A stretch of 43,500 bases of DNA from Dysgonomonas gadei ATCC BAA-286 (GCF_000213555.1 NZ_GL891990.1:1-43500), one strand, 5' to 3'; numbered from the stretch's first letter, positions 24,767 to 32,748 are shown. Notes: generated by a model from the letters alone, not told the origin. Made by a program: numbers and translations.

Positions 24767-25759
24767 TTATTTCGTTGTGGCAAAGGTTGCCGGATATTCT
24801 ACCGGATATAATTTTTCTCCCCCCAACAGACGGATATAAGTAGAGAATTCCCGCTTGCCTTCCTTTAATTCTATCACCCGGCATCCGTTCTTTCCAAGAT
24901 TATTGTACTCCGTATTTCCTCCTGAGAAACGGCCATATGCAAGATATATATCATGGTAATTACCGATGTAATCATTATCATGGTCGTGACCTACAAATGT
25001 ACCCATTACATCCCCTGCCTGACGCATGGCTGCAAACATACCCGTATTTAACTTGCCATTGCATTCTTTTTCTTCTTTACTCCCTATTAACTGATCATAT
25101 TTTTCAGCCTTCATCTGAGGATATTCAGCTAGTGGAATATGGAAAAAGGCCAGTGCAGGATAAGGAGCTCCTCCGTTCTCTTTTGTATATGCGGCACTTT
25201 GATTGCTATACCATTCTATCTGGTTAAAGGCAAACCAATCGTAAGTACCTAAGCCTTTTATAGGAGTATATGCACCTGAATCAAAGAAATAGAGGATTGC
25301 ACTATTCTTGTTTTCATGCGAGGACTTCACTTCCAGTATATAATTGCCTACACCCTTCAACGATTTATCTCCGGCTTGGGCCAGACAGTAAGTTTTTTCC
25401 CTTGCAAAGTCCATCAACTCCTGACGCGACATACCATGCTCATCATCATGATTTCCAAAAACGTAAGCCCACGGGATTTCACTTTGCTCAACAATATTAA
25501 AAATATCATCAAGACCATCTTTCACTGGCTTTGCATAAATTACATCTCCTGTAAAAACCACTAAATCAGGTCTTTCTTCGACAAGAACCTCGTGTATTAA
25601 TTCCAAAGCCACGGCCGATGCCGGGTTATTCTTTTGATAATGAATGTCGGTAAACTGTACTATCTTAAAATTTCCGTCTTGATTAAATTTTAACGGTATA
25701 TTCTGGGATTGGATAAATAATGAAAAAAGAAATAATTGGGCAATAATTAAATAGCGCAT
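24767..25759 (-). CDS. Secreted metallophosphoesterase (calcineurin-like)
   Basis: A 330-residue binuclear-metal phosphoesterase. A signal peptide (MRYLIIAQLFLFSLFIQS, cut before QNIPL) directs it to the periplasm or outside. The metallophosphatase motifs are in order: FTDIHYQ (Asp38, His40), FTGDVIY, FGNHDDEHG, FFHIPLAEYP and VGHDHDND. It resembles the purple-acid-phosphatase-like group common in Bacteroidota, likely acting on phosphomonoesters or diesters. It diverges from the trp operon; I saw no clear promoter box before it. Substrate unknown. Confidence 0.9.
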   Translation of the reverse strand: MRYLIIAQLFLFSLFIQSQNIPLKFNQDGNFKIVQFTDIHYQKNNPASAVALELIHEVLVEERPDLVVFTGDVIYAKPVKDGLDDIFNIVEQSEIPWAYVFGNHDDEHGMSRQELMDFAREKTYCLAQAGDKSLKGVGNYILEVKSSHENKNSAILYFFDSGAYTPIKGLGTYDWFAFNQIEWYSNQSAAYTKENGGAPYPALAFFHIPLAEYPQMKAEKYDQLIGSKEEKECNGKLNTGMFAAMRQAGDVMGTFVGHDHDNDYIGNYHDIYLAYGRFSGGNTEYNNLGKNGCRVIELKEGKREFSTYIRLLGGEKLYPVEYPATFATTK

Positions 25760-25816
25760 GGTTTCCGTTTTTTGAAGTTTTAAATAATCATCTAAGATAA
25801 AAAATATAAATGATTA

Positions 25817-25846
25817 TTTGTTAGTTTCATTTTTTTTATATCTTTG
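25817..25846 (+). promoter_or_regulatory. Promoter of the trp operon
   Basis: TTTG (25817-25820) and TATCTTTG (25839-25846) are exact -33 and -7 consensus elements of Bacteroidota, with an 18-nt spacer, slightly short. The predicted transcript begins about 15-20 nt before the leader-peptide ATG at 25868. Confidence 0.7.
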
Positions 25847-25867
25847 CAAAAACAAAAAGAAAGTAGA

Positions 25868-25927
25868 ATGAATTTTCAATCAACAAATGCATATTGGTGG
25901 TGGCACTCTCAACTCAAAAAGTCGTGA
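25868..25927 (+). CDS. trpL: trp operon leader peptide (three tandem Trp codons)
   Basis: A 19-codon ORF, MNFQSTNAYWWWHSQLKKS, with three consecutive Trp codons at 25895-25903 and a TGA stop at 25925-25927. A purine-rich AAGAAAGTAG precedes the ATG. It is located between the trp promoter and a U-tailed terminator, and a second structure can form if a ribosome stalls on the Trp codons. This is the textbook layout of tryptophan attenuation. The peptide has no function of its own; its translation senses charged tRNA-Trp. It is too short for normal gene finding. Confidence 0.9.
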   Translation: MNFQSTNAYWWWHSQLKKS

Positions 25928-25999
25928 GCCAATCCGGTATGTATTAAAATGAAAATTTATAAAGATACAAAGCCTGTCGTAACTCACGATAGGCTTTTT
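25916..25999 (+). promoter_or_regulatory. trp antiterminator pairing
   Basis: AAAAAGTCGTGAG (25916-25928) can pair with CTCACGA (25983-25989) and, after a 4-nt bulge, CTTTTT (25994-25999). This uses the loop and 3' arm of the terminator at 25969-25997, so the two structures exclude each other. A ribosome that reaches the leader stop codon covers 25916-25928 and lets the terminator form; one stalled on WWW leaves it free. ATTGG (25893-25897) with CCAAT (25929-25933) may be the 1:2 protector stem. Confidence 0.75.
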
Positions 26000-26002
26000 T
26001 TA
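25969..26002 (+). terminator. Attenuator terminator of the trp operon
   Basis: AAAGCCTGTCGT (25969-25980) pairs with ACGATAGGCTTT (25986-25997) with one G-U wobble and a 5-nt loop, followed by a run of Ts. It lies between the leader peptide and trpB. Confidence 0.9.
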
Positions 26003-26030
26003 TGACAAGAAAAATAAAACAAAATATACA

Positions 26031-27212
26031 ATGAAAAAATTTACAGTTGACTCAAATGGTTTTTATGGAGATTTCGGAGGAGCTTATATCCCCGAAATAC
26101 TTTACGACAATGTGGAAACATTAAAGAATTCATACTTGGAAATAATTGATGATCCCTCTTTCCGTAAGGAATATGAAGATTTGCTGAGGGATTATGCCGG
26201 TCGTCCTTCTCCCCTTTTCCTTGCGAAAAGACTCTCCGAAAAACATGGCTGTAAAATATACCTGAAACGGGAAGACCTTAATCACACAGGTTCCCATAAA
26301 ATAAACAATGCGATAGGACAAATCCTGATCGCGAAACGTATGGGCAAAACCCGTATCATTGCGGAAACCGGAGCCGGACAACATGGTGTAGCCACTGCAA
26401 CAGTATGTGCGCTGATGAATCTGGAATGTATTGTGTATATGGGAGCTACGGATGTAGAACGCCAAAAACTGAATGTACAAAAAATGGAGATGCTGGGAGC
26501 AAAAGTAGTTCCTGTAACCAGTGGCAACATGACTCTGAAAGATGCTACCAATGAAGCCATCCGCGACTGGTGTTCCAACCCTTCCGATACATACTATGTG
26601 ATAGGTTCTACCATAGGCCCTCACCCTTATCCCGATATGGTAGCACGCCTGCAATCTGTTATCAGTGAAGAAATCCGCAAGCAATTACTTGAAAAGGTAG
26701 GCCGCGAGACACCCGATTATGTTATGGCATGCGTTGGCGGAGGAAGTAATGCCGCAGGGACAATCTACCATTTCATAGATGAACCGGATGTGAGAATCGT
26801 ACTTGCCGAGGCTGCAGGTAAAGGCATAGATTCGGGTGAATCGGCTGCTACTATCCATTTAGGAAAGCTAGGTATCATACATGGTTGCAAAACGCTGATA
26901 ATGCAATCGGAAGACGGGCAGATCGAAGAGCCTTATTCCATTTCCGCCGGACTCGATTATCCGGGTATCGGTCCTATACATGCACATTTGGCAAAGACAG
27001 GGCGTTCGGAAGTATTAGCCGTAACGGACGACGAAGCGATGGAGGCCGCCTTCGAACTGACAAGGCTGGAAGGAATCATTCCCGCAATAGAATCGGCACA
27101 TGCATTGGGCGCATTGGATAAAATGAAATTTAAAGCAGAAGATGTTGTTGTGCTTTGTCTCTCAGGACGTGGCGATAAGGATATGGAAACGTATATAAAC
27201 TACAAAAAATAA
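26031..27212 (+). CDS. trpB: Tryptophan synthase beta chain (TrpB1 type)
   Basis: A 393-residue PLP enzyme that joins indole, received through a tunnel from TrpA, with serine to give tryptophan. The PLP lysine is Lys90 in HTGSHKINN, the catalytic Glu is in AETGAGQHG and the phosphate-binding loop is CVGGGSNAAG. It starts YGDFGGAYIPE as in classical TrpB1, and is the first gene after the attenuator. Having trpB first and trpA last is a layout known in Bacteroidota. The 4-nt gap to trpE indicates coupling. Confidence 0.98.
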   Translation: MKKFTVDSNGFYGDFGGAYIPEILYDNVETLKNSYLEIIDDPSFRKEYEDLLRDYAGRPSPLFLAKRLSEKHGCKIYLKREDLNHTGSHKINNAIGQILIAKRMGKTRIIAETGAGQHGVATATVCALMNLECIVYMGATDVERQKLNVQKMEMLGAKVVPVTSGNMTLKDATNEAIRDWCSNPSDTYYVIGSTIGPHPYPDMVARLQSVISEEIRKQLLEKVGRETPDYVMACVGGGSNAAGTIYHFIDEPDVRIVLAEAAGKGIDSGESAATIHLGKLGIIHGCKTLIMQSEDGQIEEPYSISAGLDYPGIGPIHAHLAKTGRSEVLAVTDDEAMEAAFELTRLEGIIPAIESAHALGALDKMKFKAEDVVVLCLSGRGDKDMETYINYKK

Positions 27213-27216
27213 AGAA

Positions 27217-28623
27217 ATGAAATACAACATACAAGTCAAAACCAAAAACCTCCTTGCAGACATGCAGACACCTGTCGGCATATACCTAAAGGTTAGAGAT
27301 ATATATCCCGAATCGGCTTTACTCGAAAGTTCCGACTATCACGGAGGAGAAAACAGTTTTTCATTCATTGGGATTAGTCCTATCGCCCGCTTCAAGGTAG
27401 ACAATAATGAAATAACTTATACATACCCTGATAATACGACAAAAGAGGAAACTTTATCAGAAGGACAAAAACTAACTGATAAATTTCACGATTTTATAGG
27501 TCAGTTCGATGTGCAGGGTGAAAACAAGACGAATATAAACGGATTCTTCGGATACACTTCATACGATGCTATCCGTTACTTCGAAGCGGTAGACCCGGTT
27601 AATAAGAAACTGAACAATGCAGATATTCCTGAGTTTTATTATATTCTGTATCGCTTCATCCTCGTCATCAATCATCTGAAAAATGAATTGACCATCGTCG
27701 AGAATATTGTGGAAGGAACAGAAGAAAAGACACTTGAGCTAGAAGCTATTGTAATGAATAATAACATAGCGTCATATAACTTTGAGGCCATAGGTTCCGA
27801 GCAATCGATGATTACGGACGAACAACATCAGGAAATGATACGGAAAGGAATTGCCCATTGCAAACGGGGGGATGTGTTCCAGATTGTCCTTTCACGTTGC
27901 TTTACGCAGAAATTTGCAGGAGATGACTTTAAAGTATATCGTTCCTTACGCTCGATTAATCCTTCCCCATATTTATTTTACTTCGATTTCGGTTCTTTCC
28001 GTATCTTCGGCTCTTCACCAGAGACACATTGTAAAATAACAAAAGGAAAAGCCTATATAGACCCTATCGCAGGCACTTATTTCCGCACTGGTGACGATGA
28101 GAAAGACCGTATATTATCCGAAAACCTGCTGAAAGACGAAAAGGAAAATGCCGAACATGTCATGCTTGTCGATCTTGCCCGCAACGACCTCAGCCGCAAT
28201 TGCCACGATGTGAAAGTGGATTTCTATAAAAATGTACAATTCTATTCACATGTTATCCATCTGGTTTCCCGTGTGAGCGGTATAGTAGACAATGACAGGA
28301 ATAACATTTCTGTTTTTGCAGACACTTTCCCCGCAGGAACATTATCAGGCGCACCTAAGGTAAGAGCGATGCAACTGATACGCGACATAGAAAAGCAAAT
28401 GCGTGGAGTTTATGGTGGCTGTATCGGGTATATCGGATTCAATGGTGACCTCAACCAGGCCATCACTATCCGTACTTTCCTCAGCCGGAATAATACACTT
28501 TATTATCAGGCGGGCGGAGGAATCGTTTCCAAATCGAACCCTGAAACAGAAGTCATGGAAGTAAAAAATAAACTGGGAGCATTGGCCAAAGCTGTGAAAG
28601 CAGCAGTAGAATTAAGGAATTAG
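27217..28623 (+). CDS. trpE: Anthranilate synthase component I
   Basis: A 468-residue chorismate-using enzyme that with TrpG makes anthranilate, the committed step of tryptophan synthesis. The feedback-inhibition motif LLES is at 35-38, so the enzyme is probably inhibited by tryptophan. The chorismate-binding domain shows GSSPETHCKI, DPIAGTYFRTGDDEKD, VDLARNDLSR and PAGTLSGAPKVRAM. Length is normal. It sits 4 nt after trpB. The 46 nt after it hold a GC-rich CCCCC-GAA-GGGGG hairpin before trpG. Confidence 0.97.
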   Translation: MKYNIQVKTKNLLADMQTPVGIYLKVRDIYPESALLESSDYHGGENSFSFIGISPIARFKVDNNEITYTYPDNTTKEETLSEGQKLTDKFHDFIGQFDVQGENKTNINGFFGYTSYDAIRYFEAVDPVNKKLNNADIPEFYYILYRFILVINHLKNELTIVENIVEGTEEKTLELEAIVMNNNIASYNFEAIGSEQSMITDEQHQEMIRKGIAHCKRGDVFQIVLSRCFTQKFAGDDFKVYRSLRSINPSPYLFYFDFGSFRIFGSSPETHCKITKGKAYIDPIAGTYFRTGDDEKDRILSENLLKDEKENAEHVMLVDLARNDLSRNCHDVKVDFYKNVQFYSHVIHLVSRVSGIVDNDRNNISVFADTFPAGTLSGAPKVRAMQLIRDIEKQMRGVYGGCIGYIGFNGDLNQAITIRTFLSRNNTLYYQAGGGIVSKSNPETEVMEVKNKLGALAKAVKAAVELRN

Positions 28624-28652
28624 GCCCCCTAAATCCCCCGAAGGGGGAATTC
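28624..28652. repeat. GC-rich hairpin repeat in the trpE-trpG gap
   Basis: GGCCCCCTAAATCCCCCGAA is followed by GGGGGA. TCCCCC (28634-28639) pairs with GGGGGA (28643-28648) around GAA. The motif is of a type seen as a scattered intergenic repeat in Bacteroidota, and contrasts with the A/T-rich surroundings. A partner of similar kind lies inside trpG at 28707-28738. Confidence 0.6.
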
Positions 28653-28669
28653 AAGGCAAGCACAGAAAA

Positions 28670-29299
28670 ATGAAAAAAATATATATTATGAAGCCATCTA
28701 ATCAATCCCTCCCCTTAGGGGAGGCTAGGAGGGGCCCAATCCTCATCTTCGACAACTACGACTCATTCACATATAACCTTGTTCATCTGGTTAAAGAACT
28801 GGGGTTTACTGATGTGGATGTACACAGAAACGATAAAATTGCATTGGAAGATATTGCAAAGTATGACAAGATAATCCTTTCTCCCGGGCCCGGCATCCCA
28901 TCCGAAGCCGGATTGCTTCTGCCTCTGATAAAAGAATATGCAGGAAAGAAACCTATACTTGGTGTTTGCTTGGGACATCAGGCAATAGGAGAAGCCTTTG
29001 GTGCGAAGCTTTCCAATCTGGAAGATGTTTATCATGGGGTTGCTACAAAAATAGAGGTGATAAAACCCGACTATTTATTCGAAGGACTTGACAGAGAACT
29101 GGAAGTAGGCCGCTACCATTCATGGATTGTCGACAAGGAAGGCTTACCCGGCTGTATAGAAGTTACGGCCGTAGATAATAACGGACAGATAATGGCACTA
29201 CGCCATAAAGAATATGATATACATGGAGTTCAATTCCATCCCGAATCGGTGCTGACACCCGCAGGAGAAATAATAGTAAAGAATTTTTTAAACAACTAA
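28670..29299 (+). CDS. trpG: Anthranilate synthase component II (glutamine amidotransferase), with repeat-encoded N-terminus
   Basis: A class-I glutamine amidotransferase that supplies ammonia to TrpE. The catalytic triad is Cys100 in GVCLGHQ and His190/Glu192 in FHPES. The conserved family start PILIFDNYDSFTYNLVH appears only at residue 23. The preceding ~20 residues (including SLPLGEARRGP) are translated from a GC-rich hairpin repeat at 28707-28738, and there is no other ATG between it and the conserved part. The protein is therefore 209 residues, about 20 longer than usual. ATG at 28688 is an equally plausible start. The core looks intact. Confidence 0.93.
   Translation: MKKIYIMKPSNQSLPLGEARRGPILIFDNYDSFTYNLVHLVKELGFTDVDVHRNDKIALEDIAKYDKIILSPGPGIPSEAGLLLPLIKEYAGKKPILGVCLGHQAIGEAFGAKLSNLEDVYHGVATKIEVIKPDYLFEGLDRELEVGRYHSWIVDKEGLPGCIEVTAVDNNGQIMALRHKEYDIHGVQFHPESVLTPAGEIIVKNFLNN
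28707..28738. repeat. GC-rich hairpin repeat inside the 5' end of trpG
   Basis: CCTCCCC (28708-28714) pairs with GGGGAGG (28718-28724) around TTA, followed by CTAGGAGGGGCCC. It is in frame within trpG and encodes SLPLGEARRGP. Its base composition is unlike the rest of the gene. Confidence 0.7.
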
Positions 29300-29400
29300 T
29301 TATAAATTAAGTTGACAAGTAAACAAGATACGAGTAAACGAGTTAATTATTTAACCGATACTGCTAACTGTTGACTGTCGACTGCTAACTGAAACATATC
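29300..29400. repeat. Short-repeat spacer between trpG and TrpB2 gene
   Basis: Holds CTGCTAACTGTTGACTG and TCGACTGCTAACTG, imperfect repeats of a CTAACTG/TTGACTG unit like those in the 23S-5S spacer (GTTGACAGTT at 321 and 335). No gene is seen. It is one of the loose junctions of the trp operon. Confidence 0.5.
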
Positions 29401-30759
29401 ATGAACAAGAAAATCCTTTTAAGCGAAAATGACATTCCAAGGAGCTGGTATAATATTGTAGCGGATATGAAAAACAAGCCGCTGCCGCCACTTCACCCGG
29501 GAACAAAAAAACCGTTAGAAGTAAGTGACTTAGAACCAATATTCGCGACAGAACTTGCCAAGCAGGAATTAAACGATACCGACCGTTGGATAGAGATCCC
29601 CGAACCAATAAGGGAATTATATAAAAATTACCGTCCGACTCCGTTGGTACGTGCCTATGGCTTGGAAAAGGCGTTGGATACTCCCGCTCATATCTATTTT
29701 AAGAATGAAAGTGTCAGCCCTGTAGGTTCACACAAACTGAATTCGGCAATCGCACAGGCATATTACTGTAAAGAGCAGGGGATAACAAATATTACAACTG
29801 AAACCGGCGCAGGGCAATGGGGCGCGGCCTTATCATATGCGGCAAATCACTTTGGTCTGGATCTGGCTGTTTATATGGTAAAGATAAGCTATCATCAAAA
29901 ACCTTACCGCCGTTCGATCATGCAGACATATGGCGCGGAGGTTATAGCATCGCCAAGCATGAGTACCAAAGCAGGACGTAAGATTATTACAGAAAACCCT
30001 AATTATCAGGGTAGTCTTGGTACTGCAATTTCCGAAGCGGTAGAACTGGCTTTAAATACTCCAAACTGCAGATATACCTTAGGCAGTGTGTTGAATCATG
30101 TATCGCTTCACCAGACTATCATCGGTCTGGAGGCGGAAAAGCAAATGGAAATGGCAGGAGAATATCCGGATGTGGTAATCGGCTGCTTTGGAGGCGGTTC
30201 TAACTTCTCCGGAATTACGTTTCCATTCTTGCGTCATAAACTCACCGAAGGAAAAGATATCCGTCTTGTGGCGGCGGAACCGGCGTCATGTCCGAAATTA
30301 ACCCGTGGTAAATTTGAGTACGACTTTGGGGATGAAGTAGGATATACCCCTCTTCTGCCGATGTACACTTTAGGCCACAATTTTGCTCCTGCAAATATCC
30401 ATGCCGGAGGACTTCGTTATCATGGGGCGGGAACTATCGTCAGCCAGTTGAAAAAAGACGGATACATAGAGGCTGTGGATGTGAAGCAACTCGATACATT
30501 CGAGGCCGCCATATTATTCGCTAAATCGGAAGGTATAATCCCGGCTCCTGAGTCCTCTCATGCCATTTATGCGGCCATTCAGGAAGCATTGCAAGCAAAA
30601 GAAGAGGGCAGACAAAGAACAATCCTGTTCAACCTGTCGGGGCATGGGCTTATCGATATGGCTTCTTATGACCGTTATTTCGATGGCGAATTATCTAACC
30701 ATGAGTTGAGCGACGAGGAAATTGCCAAAACAACGGATACATTGGAAAAATTAGTATGA
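29401..30759 (+). CDS. TrpB2-type tryptophan synthase beta-like protein
   Basis: A 452-residue PLP enzyme of the TrpB2 subfamily, longer than TrpB1 because of an N-terminal extension of about 65 residues. The PLP lysine is Lys112 in PVGSHKLNS, the Glu is in TETGAGQWG and the phosphate loop is CFGGGSNFSG. TrpB2 proteins usually act without a TrpA partner; roles as indole salvager or phosphoserine-type enzyme have been suggested in the family. Here it is encoded in the same operon as trpB1 and trpA. It is bounded by two repeat-rich spacers (29300-29400 and 30760-30838), unlike its neighbours, which suggests it entered as a unit. Confidence 0.93.
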   Translation: MNKKILLSENDIPRSWYNIVADMKNKPLPPLHPGTKKPLEVSDLEPIFATELAKQELNDTDRWIEIPEPIRELYKNYRPTPLVRAYGLEKALDTPAHIYFKNESVSPVGSHKLNSAIAQAYYCKEQGITNITTETGAGQWGAALSYAANHFGLDLAVYMVKISYHQKPYRRSIMQTYGAEVIASPSMSTKAGRKIITENPNYQGSLGTAISEAVELALNTPNCRYTLGSVLNHVSLHQTIIGLEAEKQMEMAGEYPDVVIGCFGGGSNFSGITFPFLRHKLTEGKDIRLVAAEPASCPKLTRGKFEYDFGDEVGYTPLLPMYTLGHNFAPANIHAGGLRYHGAGTIVSQLKKDGYIEAVDVKQLDTFEAAILFAKSEGIIPAPESSHAIYAAIQEALQAKEEGRQRTILFNLSGHGLIDMASYDRYFDGELSNHELSDEEIAKTTDTLEKLV

Positions 30760-30765
30760 AAATAA

Positions 30766-30825
30766 AGCTATTAACCATTAGCCGTTAGTTTCTTATTATA
30801 AGCTAACAGCTATTGGCTAATAGCT
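30766..30825. repeat. Long imperfect palindrome in the TrpB2-trpD gap
   Basis: Bases 30766-30790 pair with 30801-30825: 21 Watson-Crick pairs, one wobble and three mismatches over 25 positions, with a 10-nt A/T loop. The unit AGCTATTGGCTAATAGCT resembles the CTATCGGCTAAA modules at about 4209-4250. It lies 7 nt after the TrpB2 stop and 13 nt before the trpD ATG. Confidence 0.7.
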
Positions 30826-30838
30826 AAAAGCTAGCAAA

Positions 30839-31837
30839 ATGAAACAGATACTCAACAGGCTTTTCGAACATCAGTACCTCAACCGCACCGAGGCAAAGGA
30901 AATACTGACCAATATGGCAGCAGGCAACTATAATGAATCCCAGATTGCCGCGTTTATCAGCGTATTTCTTATGCGGAGCATCAGTGTAGACGAATTCCTC
31001 GGATTTTCCGATGCACTGCTGGATTTGCGGGCAAATGTAGACGCACTGGCCGCATACAACCCGATAGACATTGTAGGTACGGGCGGCGACAACAAAAACA
31101 CCTTTAATATATCCACGCTTGCCTGTTTCGTTACGGCCGGGGCAGGATACAAGGTGGCCAAGCACGGTAACTACGGGGCTACCTCTGTCAGTGGCGCATC
31201 CAATGTGATGGAACAACACGGAGTGAAATTCACCGCCGATGTCAGCAAGCTGGAAGAGTCGCTCGATAAAACCAATATCGCTTATATGCATGCCCCATTG
31301 TTCAACAATGCCCTGAAAGTGGTTGCGCCCGTTCGCAAAGCACTGGGAGTACGGACATTCTTCAACATGCTGGGACCTGTTGTAAACCCTATAAAGCCCA
31401 AAAGAACGGTATTGGGCGTTTTCAACCTGAAAATGGCGCGGCTGTATTCTTATATGTACCAACAGACCGATGTCGATTATTCTATCGTACATGGTTTAGA
31501 CGGATACGATGAGATTTCACTAACGGGGGATTTCAAGATAATCAATAAATTTGAAGAGAAAATCTATACTCCCGAACAGGCTGGATTTGACCGTTGCCTT
31601 GAGATGGAACTGGATGGAGGTAATACTCCCGAAGATGCTTCCAAGATATTCGACAATGTTATCAGCAACGCGGCAACCAAAGCTCAGACAAATGCCGTGA
31701 TAGCGAATGCGGCAACAGCAATACAAACGATAAATCCGCAACTTTCCTTCGGGGTAGCAATTGCTGAGGCACGCGAATCGTTAGAGAGCGGAAAAACAAA
31801 GGAAACGTTTTTGAAGTTCCTGTCGTTAAATACATAA
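30839..31837 (+). CDS. trpD: Anthranilate phosphoribosyltransferase
   Basis: A 332-residue enzyme that transfers phosphoribose from PRPP to anthranilate. The PRPP loop is GTGGDNKNTFN starting at about residue 80, followed by KHGNYGATSVSGASN and the acidic GLDGYDEIS. Length and motifs are typical and no TrpG fusion is present. It precedes the chorismate mutase gene by 10 nt. Confidence 0.97.
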   Translation: MKQILNRLFEHQYLNRTEAKEILTNMAAGNYNESQIAAFISVFLMRSISVDEFLGFSDALLDLRANVDALAAYNPIDIVGTGGDNKNTFNISTLACFVTAGAGYKVAKHGNYGATSVSGASNVMEQHGVKFTADVSKLEESLDKTNIAYMHAPLFNNALKVVAPVRKALGVRTFFNMLGPVVNPIKPKRTVLGVFNLKMARLYSYMYQQTDVDYSIVHGLDGYDEISLTGDFKIINKFEEKIYTPEQAGFDRCLEMELDGGNTPEDASKIFDNVISNAATKAQTNAVIANAATAIQTINPQLSFGVAIAEARESLESGKTKETFLKFLSLNT

Positions 31838-31847
31838 CTGTTTTGGT

Positions 31848-32174
31848 ATGAAATCACAGAATGAAGTCCGGCATTGCTCTCTCGACGAAGTAAGGATGAA
31901 CATTGATAAAATAGATGCGGAACTGGTCCGATTGATTGCAAAACGTAGTAAATTTGTATCACAAGCTGCCCGGTTCAAACAATCGGCGCAGGATGTTGTT
32001 GCTCCAGACAGGGTAAGCTCCGTAATATCCAAAGTGAGAACTCTGGCCGAAGAATCTGGACTAAACCCTGTGGTGGCAGAGAAAGTGTACAGGGCTATGA
32101 TAAATGCGTTTATCAATGAGGAATTAGCCGAGTTCGATTCTTTATATAAAGAAATAAAGCAGTCATATTATTAA
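31848..32174 (+). CDS. AroQ/PchB-type chorismate mutase family protein
   Basis: A 108-residue all-helical protein of the AroQ fold. It reads like PchB (isochorismate pyruvate lyase / weak chorismate mutase): SLDEVRMNIDKIDAELVRL, then QAARFKQS and VAPDRV, then AEESGLNP. With an offset of two residues, active-site positions Arg14, Arg31 and Lys42 of PchB are Arg16, Arg33 and Lys44 here, while Gln90 is replaced by Glu92. The Glu is acceptable in chorismate mutases. A mutase would divert chorismate to Phe/Tyr, competing with TrpE; a lyase would need isochorismate. It starts the inserted part of the trp operon and lies 1 nt before the oxidoreductase gene. I favour chorismate mutase. Confidence 0.8.
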   Translation: MKSQNEVRHCSLDEVRMNIDKIDAELVRLIAKRSKFVSQAARFKQSAQDVVAPDRVSSVISKVRTLAEESGLNPVVAEKVYRAMINAFINEELAEFDSLYKEIKQSYY

Positions 32175-32175
32175 G

Positions 32176-32748
32176 ATGAAAAAAGTACTGATAATTAACG
32201 GCCATCCCGACAAGGAAAGTTTCTGTTTCGGATTGCACCAAAGCTACAAAAAGGGCGCTTTAGAGAAAGGTAATGAAGTAAAAGAAATTATCCTTACGGA
32301 TATGATCTTTAACCCTATACTGATGTATGGTTACCGTAAGCGGACAGAGTTAGAGCCTGATTTGCTGGAAGCATGGGAAAAGCTAAAATGGGCAGAACAT
32401 ATTGTATGGATTTACCCTACATGGTGGGCGTCACCTCCTGCTCTACTGAAAGGGTTTATAGAACGTATTTTCCTCCCGGGATTTACATTCGAGTATCAGG
32501 AAAAGTCGCCGTTTCCCAAAAAGCTGTTTACAGGAAAAACTTCCGAAATAATCAGTACAATGGACGCTCCTGTCTTCTATTATAAATGGATTGTAAAAGA
32601 CATTGGAGGAAAGATGATTAGGAAAGATATCGGAGCATTCTGCGGAATAAAGAATATCCGGACTACTTATCTGGCAACAATAAAAACATCGACTCCCGAA
32701 CAGCGGGAAAAATGGTTGAACAAAATAGAGCTTATCGCTCGTAAATAA
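32176..32748 (+). CDS. Flavodoxin-fold NAD(P)H oxidoreductase (MdaB/KefF/NQO1 family)
   Basis: A 190-residue protein of the Flavodoxin_2 family: strand-loop IINGHPDKESFCFGLHQSY, then IVWIYPTWWASPPALLKGFI, which are the FMN/FAD-binding segments, and a later GIKNIR. Members reduce quinones or related electrophiles with NAD(P)H. Its place between a chorismate mutase and a transporter gene inside the trp operon suggests a linked task, but no specific substrate can be named. Its stop codon overlaps the start of the MFS gene by one base. Confidence 0.85.
   Translation: MKKVLIINGHPDKESFCFGLHQSYKKGALEKGNEVKEIILTDMIFNPILMYGYRKRTELEPDLLEAWEKLKWAEHIVWIYPTWWASPPALLKGFIERIFLPGFTFEYQEKSPFPKKLFTGKTSEIISTMDAPVFYYKWIVKDIGGKMIRKDIGAFCGIKNIRTTYLATIKTSTPEQREKWLNKIELIARK

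Noticed and set aside
30824..31492. Minus-strand frame of 222 codons
   Set aside because: Antisense to trpD, whose motifs and length are right; the shadow protein has no family features.
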